Assembly: GCA_910587485.1 (NCBI GenBank)
Contig: CAJUKN010000026.1
Location: forward strand, 1 to 30,122
Length of the DNA: 30,122 bases
Reading direction: 5' to 3'
Source: an uncultured Lachnospira sp.
GTDB lineage: Bacteria; Bacillota; Clostridia; Lachnospirales; Lachnospiraceae
How positions within the stretch are numbered: position 1 is the first letter of the stretch; each line of letters begins with the position of its first letter. This document shows positions 30,068 to 30,122 of the stretch, piece after piece. Both the position numbers and the translations under genes were made by a program. Under the pieces are notes generated by a model. The model was not told the origin of the DNA. It saw nothing but the letters and a program-made list of their open reading frames with translations, and searched no databases.

Positions 30068-30122
<55 letters not shown>

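Overview
The window looks like a chromosomal segment of a low-GC Firmicute, most likely a Lachnospiraceae-type Clostridium (inference from AT-rich intergenic DNA, r-protein sequences, a long acidic RpoB tail and the small Cys-rich FeoB-associated protein). Every gene I accept lies on the minus strand, so transcription runs from high to low coordinates.

Reading in the direction of transcription: a partial tRNA-Gly(GCC) at the right edge with its terminator; a small membrane protein; a DUF2974/Mbeg1-like alpha/beta hydrolase; a 52-residue FeoB-associated Cys-rich membrane protein with an elaborate leader; an operon of a duplicated-HTH regulator and a stand-alone LytTR protein; a methyl-accepting chemotaxis protein; a three-gene unit of a dicluster ferredoxin protein, a HypA-like protein without its zinc domain, and CorA; then a KtrB/TrkH potassium channel subunit and a DUF4422 glycosyltransferase-like protein.

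From about 18.6 kb to 1 is the translation/transcription supercluster: rpmG-secE-nusG, rplK-rplA, rplJ-rplL, rpoB-rpoC, a GT92-like glycosyltransferase gene lodged between rpoC and rpsL, then rpsL-rpsG-fusA-tuf. Consensus-like promoters with 16-18 bp spacers can be read before rpmG, rplJ, rpoB, rpsL and tuf. A 23S rRNA-like L1 site precedes rplK, an L10 leader with attenuator precedes rplJ, and terminators follow rplL and rpoC. Between rplL and rpoB lies a decayed IS200/IS605 right end with a frameshifted TnpB remnant, so rplJL and rpoBC are separate transcription units here.

The core genes are ordinary. The most interesting signals are non-coding or small: covarying tandem hairpins and a double hairpin between rpsL and rpsG, an rplL gene whose Shine-Dalgarno is separated from its start by a hairpin and a ten-codon ORF, the L1 stalk mimic, a leader module shared by two unrelated genes, the leader of the FeoB-associated gene, a hairpin holding the regulator gene's ribosome site, and the ferredoxin/HypA-like pair with no hydrogenase in view. 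I see no CRISPR array and no complete mobile element. All assignments are by reading; no searches were run.
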